Assembly: GCF_017742835.1 (NCBI RefSeq)
Contig: NZ_CP072392.1
Location: 263,559 to 327,558 of the forward strand
Length of the DNA stretch: 64,000 nucleotides
From: Aquabacter sp. L1I39
GTDB lineage: Bacteria > Pseudomonadota > Alphaproteobacteria > Rhizobiales > Xanthobacteraceae
Reading direction: 5' to 3'
Notes under the pieces: generated by a model
What the model was told of the DNA's origin: nothing
Databases searched by the model: none
What the model saw: the letters and a program-made list of their open reading frames with translations, nothing else
Position numbers and translations under genes: made by a program
In this document: one piece after another, positions 52,156-61,340 of the stretch
Numbering within the stretch: position 1 is the stretch's first letter
Layout: each line of letters opens with the position of its first letter

Positions 52156-54441
52156 ATGGCACGTTCTCGGGAAGAAGGCCTGGGGATGCGGGCTTTGCTC
52201 GCGCACTCCCACATCAATTCTCAAACGCCGCCGGGTCGGGCCGCCCGCGCCCTCGCCGACGAGCTGATCGAACAGGATGTGGACGTGGTGACCGCCACCT
52301 CCTGCGAGGATGCCGGCGCCCTGTTCGCCGCCGATGCCGCCATCCAGGCGGTGCTGCTGGACTGGGACATGGAGGGCGACGCCGACCACAAGGCGGCGCT
52401 TGCCACCATCGCCGCCATCCGCGCCCGCAATTCGGCTGTGCCCATCTTCCTGTGCGCCGACCGCTCGCTCGCCTCCACCATTCCCCTCGACGCCATGGGC
52501 GAGGTGGATGATTTCGTCTGGCTGATGGAGGACACGCCCCGCTTCATTGCCGGCCGCGTGGTGGCGGCGACGGAGCGTTATCGCAGCCAGGTGCTGCCGC
52601 CCATGTTCGGCGCGCTCGCCCGCTTCTCCCAGGTGCACGAATATTCCTGGCACACGCCGGGCCACACCGGCGGCACCGCCTTCCTGAAGCATCCGGCCGG
52701 GCGGGCCTATTTCGAGTTCTTCGGCGAGAACCTCCTGCGGGCGGACCTGTCCATCTCGGTGGGCGAGCTGGGCTCGCTGCTGGACCATTCCGGCCCCATC
52801 GGCCAGGGCGAGAAATATGCCGCCCGGGTCTTCGGCGCCCATCGCACCTATTACGTGACCAACGGCTCGTCCACCTCCAACCGGGTCATCCTCATGGCCT
52901 CGGTGACGCGGAACGATGTCTGCCTGTGCGACCGCAACTGCCACAAGTCCGCCGAGCACGCCATGACGCTGTCCGGCGCCATTCCCACCTACATGATGCC
53001 CTCCCGCAACGGGCTCGGCATCATCGGCCCCATCCCGCCGTCGCGGCTGACGCCGGAGGCCATCAAGGCCTCCATCGCCGGCAACAAACTGGTGGGGGAG
53101 GGGGTGGACCCGACGCCCCAGCACGCCATCATCACCAACTCCACCTATGACGGCCTCTGCTACAACGTGGCCAAGGTGGAGGCGCTGCTCGGCCAGAGCC
53201 TGGACCGCCTGCATTTCGACGAGGCGTGGTACGGCTACGCCCGGTTCAATCCACTCTACAAGGACCGCTTCGCCATGTTCGGCGATGCGAAGGCCTATGA
53301 CCCGTCGCGGCCGACGGTGTTCGCCACCCAGTCCACCCACAAGCTGCTGGCGGCGCTCTCCCAGGCCTCCTACATCCATGTGCGCGACGGGCGCCGGCCC
53401 ATTCCCCATGGACGCTTCAACGAGGCGTTCATGATGCACGCCTCCACCTCGCCCAACTACGCCATCATCGCCTCCAACGATGTGAGCGCGGCCATGATGG
53501 ACGGCGCCTCCGGCAAGGCCCTGACCACCGAATCCATCCGCGAGGCGGTGGCCTTCCGCCAGATCATGGCGCGGATGCATGCCGAATATGGCGAGCGGGG
53601 CACCTGGTTCTTCACCACCTGGCAGCCGGATTTCGTCACCGACCGGAGCGGCCGCAAGGTGGCCTTCCATCTGGCGGACGAGACCCAGCTTGCCACCGAA
53701 CCCGCCTGCTGGGTGCTGGCGCCTGGGGCCGCCTGGCACGGCTTCGAGGGGCTGGAGGACGACTGGTGCATGCTCGACCCCATCAAGGTGTCGGTGCTCA
53801 CCCCCGGCATGTCGCCCTCGGGCGTTCTGGCCGAGACGGGCATCCCCGCCGCCATCGTCACGCTCTATCTGGACCGGCAGGGCATCGTGGTGGAGAAGAC
53901 CACGGACTTCACCATCCTGTTCCTGTTCTCCATCGGCGTCACCAAGGGCAAGTGGGGCACGCTGGTGAGCGAATTGGCCGACTTCAAGCGCGACTATGAC
54001 GCCAATGCGCCGCTTGAGCACATCCTGCCCGACCTCGTGGCGCTGGCGCCCGCCCGCTACGGCGCCCTGGGCCTGAAGGACCTGGCGGACGAGATGTTCG
54101 CCGCCATGAAGGACCTGAAGACCACCGCCACCATGGCGGATGGCTTCTCCGAATTGCCGGAGCCGGATCTCTCCCCCGTGGAGGCCTACGAGAAGCTGGT
54201 GAAGGGCAAGGTGGAGGCCCTCACCCTCGACGAAATGGCGGGCCGCACCGTGGCCACCGGCGTGGTGCCCTACCCGCCGGGCATTCCGCTCCTGATGCCG
54301 GGCGAGAAGGCGGGTGCCAAGGCACTCGCTTATCTCAAGGCGCTGGAAGCCTTCGACCGCCGCTTCCCGGGATTTGGCCACGACACCCACGGCGTCGAGG
54401 TGGAAGACGGCACCTATCGCGTCCTGTGCATCACGGCCTGA
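52156..54441 (+). CDS. adiA: Arginine decarboxylase, inducible AdiA type
   Basis: A 761-residue PLP decarboxylase of the Orn/Lys/Arg fold-type I group. An N-terminal response-regulator-like wing domain (about 1-140) is followed by the core: HEYSWHTPGHTGGTAF, RNCHKSAEHAMTLSGA, HFDEAWYGYARFNPLY and the Schiff-base Lys396 in STHKLLAALSQAS. YARF and the C-terminal CRVLCITA-like end match AdiA rather than ornithine or lysine enzymes. It makes agmatine, consuming a proton. TAGGAG precedes the ATG; M11 at 52186 is a possible alternative start. Confidence 0.92.
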   Translation: MARSREEGLGMRALLAHSHINSQTPPGRAARALADELIEQDVDVVTATSCEDAGALFAADAAIQAVLLDWDMEGDADHKAALATIAAIRARNSAVPIFLCADRSLASTIPLDAMGEVDDFVWLMEDTPRFIAGRVVAATERYRSQVLPPMFGALARFSQVHEYSWHTPGHTGGTAFLKHPAGRAYFEFFGENLLRADLSISVGELGSLLDHSGPIGQGEKYAARVFGAHRTYYVTNGSSTSNRVILMASVTRNDVCLCDRNCHKSAEHAMTLSGAIPTYMMPSRNGLGIIGPIPPSRLTPEAIKASIAGNKLVGEGVDPTPQHAIITNSTYDGLCYNVAKVEALLGQSLDRLHFDEAWYGYARFNPLYKDRFAMFGDAKAYDPSRPTVFATQSTHKLLAALSQASYIHVRDGRRPIPHGRFNEAFMMHASTSPNYAIIASNDVSAAMMDGASGKALTTESIREAVAFRQIMARMHAEYGERGTWFFTTWQPDFVTDRSGRKVAFHLADETQLATEPACWVLAPGAAWHGFEGLEDDWCMLDPIKVSVLTPGMSPSGVLAETGIPAAIVTLYLDRQGIVVEKTTDFTILFLFSIGVTKGKWGTLVSELADFKRDYDANAPLEHILPDLVALAPARYGALGLKDLADEMFAAMKDLKTTATMADGFSELPEPDLSPVEAYEKLVKGKVEALTLDEMAGRTVATGVVPYPPGIPLLMPGEKAGAKALAYLKALEAFDRRFPGFGHDTHGVEVEDGTYRVLCITA

Positions 54442-54465
54442 GGCCACGGGAAAGGGGAGGCGGGC

Positions 54466-56013
54466 ATGAGCGAGGCGAGCACAGCGGCGCCGGCGGCTTC
54501 GGCCAATGGCGCATCCAGCGGCGGCAAGAAGATCGGCCTGGTGGCGGCCACCTTGATGGTGGCGGGCAACATGATGGGCTCGGGCGTCTTCATGCTGCCG
54601 GCCAACCTGGCCGCAACCGGCGGCATCGCGATCTTCGGATGGCTCATCACCATCGTCGGGGCGGTGTCGCTGGCGCTGGTCTTCGCCAAGCTCGCCTCCA
54701 TCGATCCGGCGGCGGGCGGACCCTATGCCTATGCCCGAAAGTCATTCGGCGACTATATGGGCTACCAGACCAACCTCATTTATTGGCTCGCCAATGTGGT
54801 GGGGAATGTGGGCTTGGCGGTGGCGGGGCTCGGCTATCTCTCCAACTTCTTCCCCGGCCTGAAGGACCCGCTGATCTCCGCGCTCGCCCAGATCGCGCTG
54901 GTCTGGTTCTTCACCTATGCCAACATTCTCGGCCCTAACGTGGTGGGGCGGCTGCAATCTTTCACCACCTCGTTCGCGCTGGTGCCCATCGTGGGCATGG
55001 CCATTCTCGGCTGGTTCTGGTTCTCCGGAAAAACCTATGCGGACGGCTGGAACGTATCGGGCCAGGGCACCTTCTCGGCCATCGGCGCCACCTTGAACTT
55101 CACGCTCTGGGCCTTCATCGGCGTGGAGACCGCCTCGGTCTCGGCCGGCGTGGTGGAGAATCCGAAGCGCAACGTGCCCATCGCCACCGTGTTCGGCGTC
55201 ATCATCGCGGCGGTGTGCTACGTGCTTTCCTCCTCGGTGATCATGGGCATGATCCCCAACAAGGAATTGGTGGCCTCCTCCGCCCCCTTCGCCGATGCGG
55301 CGCGCCTCGCCTTGGGCGACACGGCGGCCAATATCGTCGCTGCCTGTGCCGCCATAGGATGCCTGGGTTCGCTCGCCGGCTGGACATTGCTGGTGGGCCA
55401 GACCGCCAAGGCGGCGGCTGATGACGGGCTGTTCCCGAACCTCTTCGCCAAGGTCAATTCAAAGGGCGTGCCCTCGGCGGGCTTGGCGGTGGTCGCCATC
55501 ATCATGAGCGTGCAGATCGTGGCCACCATGTCGCCCACAGCCAGCGAGCAATTCGGCAAGATCGCCTCCATCGCGGTGATCATGACGCTGCTGCCCTACA
55601 TCTATTCGGCCATCGCCTTGAAGGTGATCGGCTACAAGAAGATGCCGAGCAAGGAATACAGCATCTACACCATGATCGCCCTGGTGGCGGCGGTCTATTC
55701 GCTGTGGGCCATGGTTGGTTCGGACGGCAACCAGACCCGCTGGTCGCTCATCTTCGTCATCTCCACCATCGTCTTCTACGCCATCGCCCTGAACCACAAG
55801 CGCGACGTGGAGGATGGCACGGTGCATACGGGCGGCGCAGCGCCGCGCTGGATCCGCTATGCGACTCTTGCCATCACCATCGCCGCGCTGGCGCTCATGT
55901 TCTGGGAAGCGGTGGGCAAGCACGAGGCGGGCACGTTGCGCACCCGCTCGCCCCATGCGACGCTGGAGTGGCGGGGAGAAAAGCCGGCGGGGCCGGCGCT
56001 GCATCTGGCGTGA
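54466..56013 (+). CDS. adiC: Arginine/agmatine antiporter, AdiC type
   Basis: A 515-residue APC-superfamily protein with about 12 membrane helices. GNMMGSGVFMLPANLAATGG contains the substrate-binding GSG region, and WSFIGVE-like WAFIGVETASVSAG and GWTLLVGQTAKAAADDGLFP follow AdiC closely. It lies 24 bp after adiA with GGGGAGG before the start; together they form the arginine-dependent acid-resistance pair. About 60 extra C-terminal residues are present compared with enterobacterial AdiC. Confidence 0.92.
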   Translation: MSEASTAAPAASANGASSGGKKIGLVAATLMVAGNMMGSGVFMLPANLAATGGIAIFGWLITIVGAVSLALVFAKLASIDPAAGGPYAYARKSFGDYMGYQTNLIYWLANVVGNVGLAVAGLGYLSNFFPGLKDPLISALAQIALVWFFTYANILGPNVVGRLQSFTTSFALVPIVGMAILGWFWFSGKTYADGWNVSGQGTFSAIGATLNFTLWAFIGVETASVSAGVVENPKRNVPIATVFGVIIAAVCYVLSSSVIMGMIPNKELVASSAPFADAARLALGDTAANIVAACAAIGCLGSLAGWTLLVGQTAKAAADDGLFPNLFAKVNSKGVPSAGLAVVAIIMSVQIVATMSPTASEQFGKIASIAVIMTLLPYIYSAIALKVIGYKKMPSKEYSIYTMIALVAAVYSLWAMVGSDGNQTRWSLIFVISTIVFYAIALNHKRDVEDGTVHTGGAAPRWIRYATLAITIAALALMFWEAVGKHEAGTLRTRSPHATLEWRGEKPAGPALHLA

Positions 56014-56040
56014 GGAAAGCGCCGGGGTTGGCCGGGACGT

Positions 56041-56056
56041 GTTGACCTGCGTCAAC
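56041..56056. promoter_or_regulatory. FNR/FixK-type box upstream of the export operon
   Basis: GTTGAC and GTCAAC are separated by CTGC; the core TTGAC-N4-GTCAA matches the FNR/FixK consensus. It is about 185 bp before the HlyD start, so either the leader is long or an upstream start is used. Suggests activation in low oxygen. Confidence 0.5.
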
Positions 56057-56240
56057 GAAGCGCGGTGCGGTGCAGCATAGGGTGAACCCGCTTCCGCCCC
56101 CGGCTTCTGCGGGGGGCGGCCCGGGTGGAAGGTTGCGGTCCCCGGGGGCGAAGAAAAGACATTCGGACCCCAGGCTCTGGGTCAGCTGCAGTGCGGCCGA
56201 CGCGGGGGACGTGGTTCGACAGGCCGGATTGGACCCCCTG

Positions 56241-57230
56241 ATGCTCCGCAAGATCGTCGTCGCGCTCGTCCTCCTTGCCCTCGCCGCCGGCGGAGGCGCC
56301 TATTATTACCTGAAGACCCGCCAGCAATTGCCCGCCGGCTTCGTCTCCGCCAATGGCCGCATCGAGGCCACCGAGATCGACATCGCCACCAAATATGCCG
56401 GCCGCGTGGCTGAGGTGATGGTGGAGGAGGGCGATTTCGTCCAGGCCGGCCAGGTGGTCGCGCAGATGGATGTGGAAGAGACCGCCGCCGCCCTGCGCAC
56501 CGCGCAGGCCCAGGCCCAGCAGGCGGAAAAGGCGCTGGAGCAGGCCTCCCACGTGGCCGAGCAGCGCTCCAGCGAACTCGACCTCGCCGTGAAGGAATTG
56601 CAGCGCTCGGAGACCTTGCTCTCGCGAGGTTTCGCCACCGCCCAGACGGTGGACCAGCAGCGCACGGCCCGCTTCACCGCCCAGGCGGCCCTTTCCGCCG
56701 CCCAGAGCAGCCTTGCCGCCAACGAGGCGGCGGTGCGCGCCGCCCAGGCCGAGGCGGACCGCCTTGCCCGGCAGGTGGCCGACGGCACGCTGAAGGCGCC
56801 CAAGGCGGGGCGCATCCTCTATCGCCTCGCCGAGCCGGGCGAGGTGCTGGCGGCAGGCGGCAAGGCGCTGACCATGCTGGACCTCTCCGACGTCTACATG
56901 ACGGTTTTCCTGCCCGCCGGGCTCGCCGGCAAGCTGGCGCTGGGCGCCGAGGCGCGCATGCTGCTGGAGCCACTCCCCGACACCGCCATTCCCGGCCGCA
57001 TCTCCTTTGTCTCCGCCCGCGCCCAGTTTACGCCCAAGCAGGTGGAGACGCAGACCGAGCGCGAGCGCATGGTGTTTCGCGTCAAGATCCGCATTCCCTC
57101 GCAGCTGGTCTCCGACCATATCGACATGGTGAAGACCGGGGTGACCGGCATGGCCTATGTGCGCATCGACCCGGCTGCGCCCTGGCCCGCCTGGCTGCAA
57201 TCACGCCTGACCGAGGCCGTGGCGAAGTAG
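56241..57230 (+). CDS. HlyD-family membrane fusion protein (YhiI type)
   Basis: A 329-residue periplasmic adaptor. N-terminal membrane anchor (IVVALVLLALAAGGGAYYYL), lipoyl-like half GRVAEVMVEEGDFVQAGQVVAQMD, a long coiled-coil hairpin (about 80-190), then TLKAPKAGRILYRLAEPGEVL and a beta-barrel. It links the downstream ABC protein to the outer envelope. The upstream frame is open to 56070; ATG 56241 gives the normal start. Confidence 0.92.
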   Translation: MLRKIVVALVLLALAAGGGAYYYLKTRQQLPAGFVSANGRIEATEIDIATKYAGRVAEVMVEEGDFVQAGQVVAQMDVEETAAALRTAQAQAQQAEKALEQASHVAEQRSSELDLAVKELQRSETLLSRGFATAQTVDQQRTARFTAQAALSAAQSSLAANEAAVRAAQAEADRLARQVADGTLKAPKAGRILYRLAEPGEVLAAGGKALTMLDLSDVYMTVFLPAGLAGKLALGAEARMLLEPLPDTAIPGRISFVSARAQFTPKQVETQTERERMVFRVKIRIPSQLVSDHIDMVKTGVTGMAYVRIDPAAPWPAWLQSRLTEAVAK

Positions 57231-57240
57231 CGGGGCGATC

Positions 57241-59976
57241 ATGGCCGATCCGGCTTCCGCTCCCGCCGAAACCGCGCCCGGCACGGGCCTGTCCTTCCGC
57301 GGGGTGCGGCACCTCTATGGGGCCTATGTGGCCCTGAAGGGCATCGACCTCGACCTGAATGCCGGCGCCTCCTTGGCGCTGGTGGGGCCGGACGGGGTGG
57401 GCAAGTCCACGCTGCTGGCCTTGCTCGCCGGCTCCAAGGCGGTGCAGGGCGGCGTCGTGCGCGCGCTCGGCGTCGACATGTCGGTCCGCCGCGACCGGGA
57501 GGGCGTGCAGCCACGCATTGCCTATATGCCCCAGGGGCTGGGGCGGAACCTCTATCCCAACCTCACGGTCGGCGAGAACATCACCTTCTTCGCCCGCCTG
57601 TTCGGTGCCAGCCCCATCGAGGCCCGCGCACGCCTTGCCCCGCTTTTGGCGGGCACCGGCTTGGCCCCCTTCGAGGACCGGCTCATGCGCAAGCTCTCCG
57701 GGGGCATGAAGCAGAAGCTCGGCTTGTGCTGCGCGCTGGTTCATGACCCGGACCTCCTGATCCTTGACGAGCCCACCACCGGCATCGACCCGCTCTCGCG
57801 CCGGCAATTCTGGGAATTGGTGGACGCCATCAAGGCCGAGCGGCCGCAATTGTGCGTCATCGTCGCCACCTCCGACATGGACGAGGCCGCCCGCTTCGAC
57901 CGGGTGGTCCTGATGAATGACGGGGCGATCCTGGCCGATGGCTCGCCCGCCGAGCTGCTGGCCCGCACCAACCAGCCCAATCTGGAGCGCGCCTTCATCG
58001 CCCTCCTGCCCGAGCGGCCGGATGGGGTGGGGCAGGACCATGACCGCGTCGCTATTGCCGCCGACGCGCCGGTGGCCATCGAGGCCAAGGGGCTCACCCG
58101 CCGCTTCGGCGACTTCATCGCCGTCAACGACGTCAACTTCACCATTCGCAAGGGCGAGATCTTCGGCTTTCTCGGCTCCAATGGCTGCGGCAAGAGCACC
58201 ACCATGAAGATGCTCACCGGCCTGCTGCCGGCGAGCTCCGGCGAGGCGCTTTTGTTCGGCAAGGCGGTGGCGGCCGATGACATGGAGACGCGCCGGCGGG
58301 TGGGCTACATGTCCCAATCCTTCTCGCTCTATGGCGAACTGACCGTGCAGCAGAATCTCGACCTGCACGCCCGCCTCTTCGCCTTGTCCGGGGAGGTCGC
58401 GAAAGCCCGCATCGCCGATCTCGTCGCCGATTTCGACCTCGGGCCCCATCTGGAGGCGCTCTCCGACAGCCTGCCGCTGGGCGTGCGCCAGCGCCTGCAA
58501 TTGGCAGTGGCCATCCTGCACGATCCGGAACTGCTCATCCTCGACGAGCCCACGTCCGGCGTCGATCCGGTGGCGCGCGACCAGTTCTGGGACCGGCTGG
58601 AGCGGCTCTCCCGCGACAAGGGCGTGACCATCTTCGTCTCCACCCATTTCATGACCGAGGCGGAGCGCTGCGACCGCATCTCCTTCATGCATGCGGGCCG
58701 GGTGATCGCCACCGGCACGCCGGGCGAATTGAAGGCGGCCAAGGGTGTCGCCACGCTGGAAGAGGCCTTCATCGCCTATATGGAAATGGGCGGGCGCAAG
58801 GATGCGCCCGTCGCCATGCCCAAGGCGGTGGCGGGCGGGCAGCGCAAGCCCGCCGCCTTCTCGGTGCGCCGCATGGGCGCCTATGCCTGGCGCGAGGCCA
58901 TCGAGATGCGCCGCGACCCGGTGCGCCTCACCTTCGCGCTGCTCGGCACGGCGCTCCTCATGCTGATCTTCGGCTTCGGCATCACGCTGGACGTGGACCA
59001 TCTGCGCTTTGCCGTGCTGGACCGCGACCAGACGCCGGAAAGCCGGGCCTATGTGGATGAATATGCCCACTCGCCCTATTTCATCCTGGAGGCGCCGCTC
59101 GCCGGGCCGGCGCAGCTGGAGGAGAAGCTGCGCGCCAACGCCATCTCCTTCGCCATAGAGATTCCCGCGCAATTCGGCTCCAACCTGCGCGGCGGCAAGG
59201 ACACGGAGGTCTTCATCACCGTGGACGGGGCCATGCCGTTCCGGGCCGAGACCATCGTGGGCTATGTGGAAAGCGTGCATCTGCGCTTCATCCAGGATGC
59301 GGCGCAGCTGGCGGGGAGCCCCATCGTGAGCCCGGCCAACCTCGTTATGCGCTATCGCTACAACCAGGCGTTCCGAAGCCTGGATGCCATGGTGCCGGCC
59401 ACCATCGCGCTGCTGCTCATCTTCATCCCGGCGGTGTTGACCGCGCTGGGCGTCGTCACCGAGAAGGAGATGGGCTCCATCACCAATCTCTATGTGACGC
59501 CGGTCACCAAGGTGGAATTCCTGCTGGGCAAGCAATTGCCCTATGCGGCGCTGGCGGTCTTGAACTTCCTCGTCATGGTGGTGATGGCGCTGACCCTTTT
59601 CGGCGTGCCGCTGAAGGGCAGCTTCCTGGGGCTGGCGCTGGCGGCCATCGCCTATGTGCTGGCCACCACCGCCTTCGGGCTCTTCATCTCCATCTTCACC
59701 AAGACGCAGGTGGCGGCGCTGTTTGCCACCTCCATCCTGACCATGGTGCCCGCCAGCCAGTTTTCCGGCCTGCTCCAGCCGGTGCCCACTTTGGATGGGG
59801 TGGCGCGGGTGATCGGCACCTTCTTTCCCACCACCTATTTCATGCGCGCCAGCGTCGGGGCCTTCACCAAGGGGCTGTCGCTCCTGGATCTGATGCCCTT
59901 CATCCTGGCGAGCCTGGCCTTCTGGCCGGTGCTGCTCGCCGCGGCGCTCCTTCTCCTGAAGAAGCAGGAGGTGTGA
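57241..59976 (+). CDS. rbbA: ABC transporter with two ATPase domains and one permease domain (RbbA type)
   Basis: A 911-residue protein, the same length as E. coli RbbA as I remember it. ATPase 1: Walker A GPDGVGKST at 49-57, LSGGMKQKLGLC, LILDEPTTGIDP. ATPase 2: Walker A GSNGCGKST at 312-320, LPLGVRQRLQLAVAIL, LILDEPTSGVDP. From about 545 to the end lies an ABC-2 membrane domain with six helices. Such proteins export drugs or small molecules and RbbA also binds ribosomes. Starts 10 bp after the HlyD gene and overlaps the next gene by one base. Confidence 0.93.
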   Translation: MADPASAPAETAPGTGLSFRGVRHLYGAYVALKGIDLDLNAGASLALVGPDGVGKSTLLALLAGSKAVQGGVVRALGVDMSVRRDREGVQPRIAYMPQGLGRNLYPNLTVGENITFFARLFGASPIEARARLAPLLAGTGLAPFEDRLMRKLSGGMKQKLGLCCALVHDPDLLILDEPTTGIDPLSRRQFWELVDAIKAERPQLCVIVATSDMDEAARFDRVVLMNDGAILADGSPAELLARTNQPNLERAFIALLPERPDGVGQDHDRVAIAADAPVAIEAKGLTRRFGDFIAVNDVNFTIRKGEIFGFLGSNGCGKSTTMKMLTGLLPASSGEALLFGKAVAADDMETRRRVGYMSQSFSLYGELTVQQNLDLHARLFALSGEVAKARIADLVADFDLGPHLEALSDSLPLGVRQRLQLAVAILHDPELLILDEPTSGVDPVARDQFWDRLERLSRDKGVTIFVSTHFMTEAERCDRISFMHAGRVIATGTPGELKAAKGVATLEEAFIAYMEMGGRKDAPVAMPKAVAGGQRKPAAFSVRRMGAYAWREAIEMRRDPVRLTFALLGTALLMLIFGFGITLDVDHLRFAVLDRDQTPESRAYVDEYAHSPYFILEAPLAGPAQLEEKLRANAISFAIEIPAQFGSNLRGGKDTEVFITVDGAMPFRAETIVGYVESVHLRFIQDAAQLAGSPIVSPANLVMRYRYNQAFRSLDAMVPATIALLLIFIPAVLTALGVVTEKEMGSITNLYVTPVTKVEFLLGKQLPYAALAVLNFLVMVVMALTLFGVPLKGSFLGLALAAIAYVLATTAFGLFISIFTKTQVAALFATSILTMVPASQFSGLLQPVPTLDGVARVIGTFFPTTYFMRASVGAFTKGLSLLDLMPFILASLAFWPVLLAAALLLLKKQEV

Positions 59977-61130
59977 TGTCCACCCCAGCCCTAACCCCGA
60001 AGCGCCCGCGCCTCATGTCCAATCTGCCGCCGCTGCTCATGAAGGAATTCGAGAGCCTGCGCCGCGACACCGTGCTGATGGTGCTGGTCTTCTATGCCTT
60101 TTCGGCCGCCATCCTGATCCAGGCCAATGGCATGAAGCATGATCTCCACCGCGCAACCGTGGCGGTGGTGGACGAGGATCGCTCCCAGCTCTCCCACGCC
60201 ATCACCGACGCTTTGCTGCCGCCGCGCTTCCAGACGCCGGTGGCGGTGGCGCCGGGGGATCTGGACCGGGCCATGAACCAGGCGCGCTATGTCTTCGCCC
60301 TGGATTTCCCGCCCCGCTTCGAACAGGACGTGCTGGCCGGCCGCTCGCCGGACGTTCAGCTTCTCATCGACGCCACCGCCCTCATGCAGGCCGGGCTCGG
60401 CGCCACCGACATCGCCAACATCTTCCAGCAGGAAGTGCTGCGCTTCGCCACCCGCTCGGACAAGCCGGTGTCCTATAATCCGACGCTGGAGGTGCGCGCG
60501 GCCTTCAACCAGGCGCTGGAAAGCTCCTGGTTCACCGGCACCATGGGGCTCATCACCAACATCACCATGCTCTCGGTGCTGCTGGCGGGCGCGGCCTTGG
60601 TGCGCGAGCGCGAGCATGGCACGCTGGAGCATCTTCTCGTGCTGCCCGTGCGGCCGGTGGAGGTGATGCTGGCCAAGATCCTCGCCAATGGCGCGGTGAT
60701 TTTGGTCCTGACCGGGCTCTCGGTGCTGGTGGTGCTGCGCGGCATATTGGGCATGACCATTGCCGGCTCGGTGCCGCTCTTCATGGCCGGGGTGGCGCTC
60801 TATCTCTTCTTCACCGCCTCGCTGGGCATCTTTCTGGGCACCGTGGTGCGCTCCATGCCGCAGCTGGGCCTCATGTTCATGCTCATCGTGCTGCCCATGA
60901 ACATGCTGTCGGGTGGCTTCACCCCCTTGGAGAGCATGCCGCAGGCGCTGCAATATATCATGCAGGTCTCCCCCTCCACCCAGTTCGTCGCCTTCGCCCA
61001 AGCCATCCTCTATCGCGGCGCCGGCTTCGACGTGGTCTGGCCACGCTTTCTGGCGACGGCGGCGGTGGGGCTGGTGTTCTTCTCTTATTCGCTGGTGCGG
61101 TTCAGGGGGTTCCTGGCGGCGCAGCAATGA
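59976..61130 (+). CDS. ABC-2 type permease (YhhJ type)
   Basis: A 384-residue membrane protein with an N-terminal helix, a large periplasmic domain (about 55-180) and five helices with LEHLLVLPVRPVEVMLAKI, the ABC-2 loop. It is the second permease half for the RbbA-type protein. TGATG overlap couples the two; GTG 59973 is an alternative start. Confidence 0.92.
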   Translation: MSTPALTPKRPRLMSNLPPLLMKEFESLRRDTVLMVLVFYAFSAAILIQANGMKHDLHRATVAVVDEDRSQLSHAITDALLPPRFQTPVAVAPGDLDRAMNQARYVFALDFPPRFEQDVLAGRSPDVQLLIDATALMQAGLGATDIANIFQQEVLRFATRSDKPVSYNPTLEVRAAFNQALESSWFTGTMGLITNITMLSVLLAGAALVREREHGTLEHLLVLPVRPVEVMLAKILANGAVILVLTGLSVLVVLRGILGMTIAGSVPLFMAGVALYLFFTASLGIFLGTVVRSMPQLGLMFMLIVLPMNMLSGGFTPLESMPQALQYIMQVSPSTQFVAFAQAILYRGAGFDVVWPRFLATAAVGLVFFSYSLVRFRGFLAAQQ

Positions 61131-61340
61131 GGGGGGCGGCGGCGTCGCGTTCTTTCTCTAAAAATGTGAGCCCCGTACCTGGCATAAAAAGCTTGCTCGG
61201 CGTTGCCTGAGCGGCCTCGAGCCTTGTAGGTCAATTTCCAAGTTTAGTGGTCGCTGCAATTATCATCCGACGCAGACGATGTAACAAATGCATGATATAT
61301 TTGGTCTTTGACCAGAAGGGTGGGCCTGTGGAGCTCGGCA

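Noticed and set aside
51520..54447. 975-codon open frame on the minus strand opposite adiA
   Set aside because: Composition is His/Gly/Arg/Gln-rich as expected for the antisense of a high-GC gene; adiA motifs are unmistakable on the plus strand.
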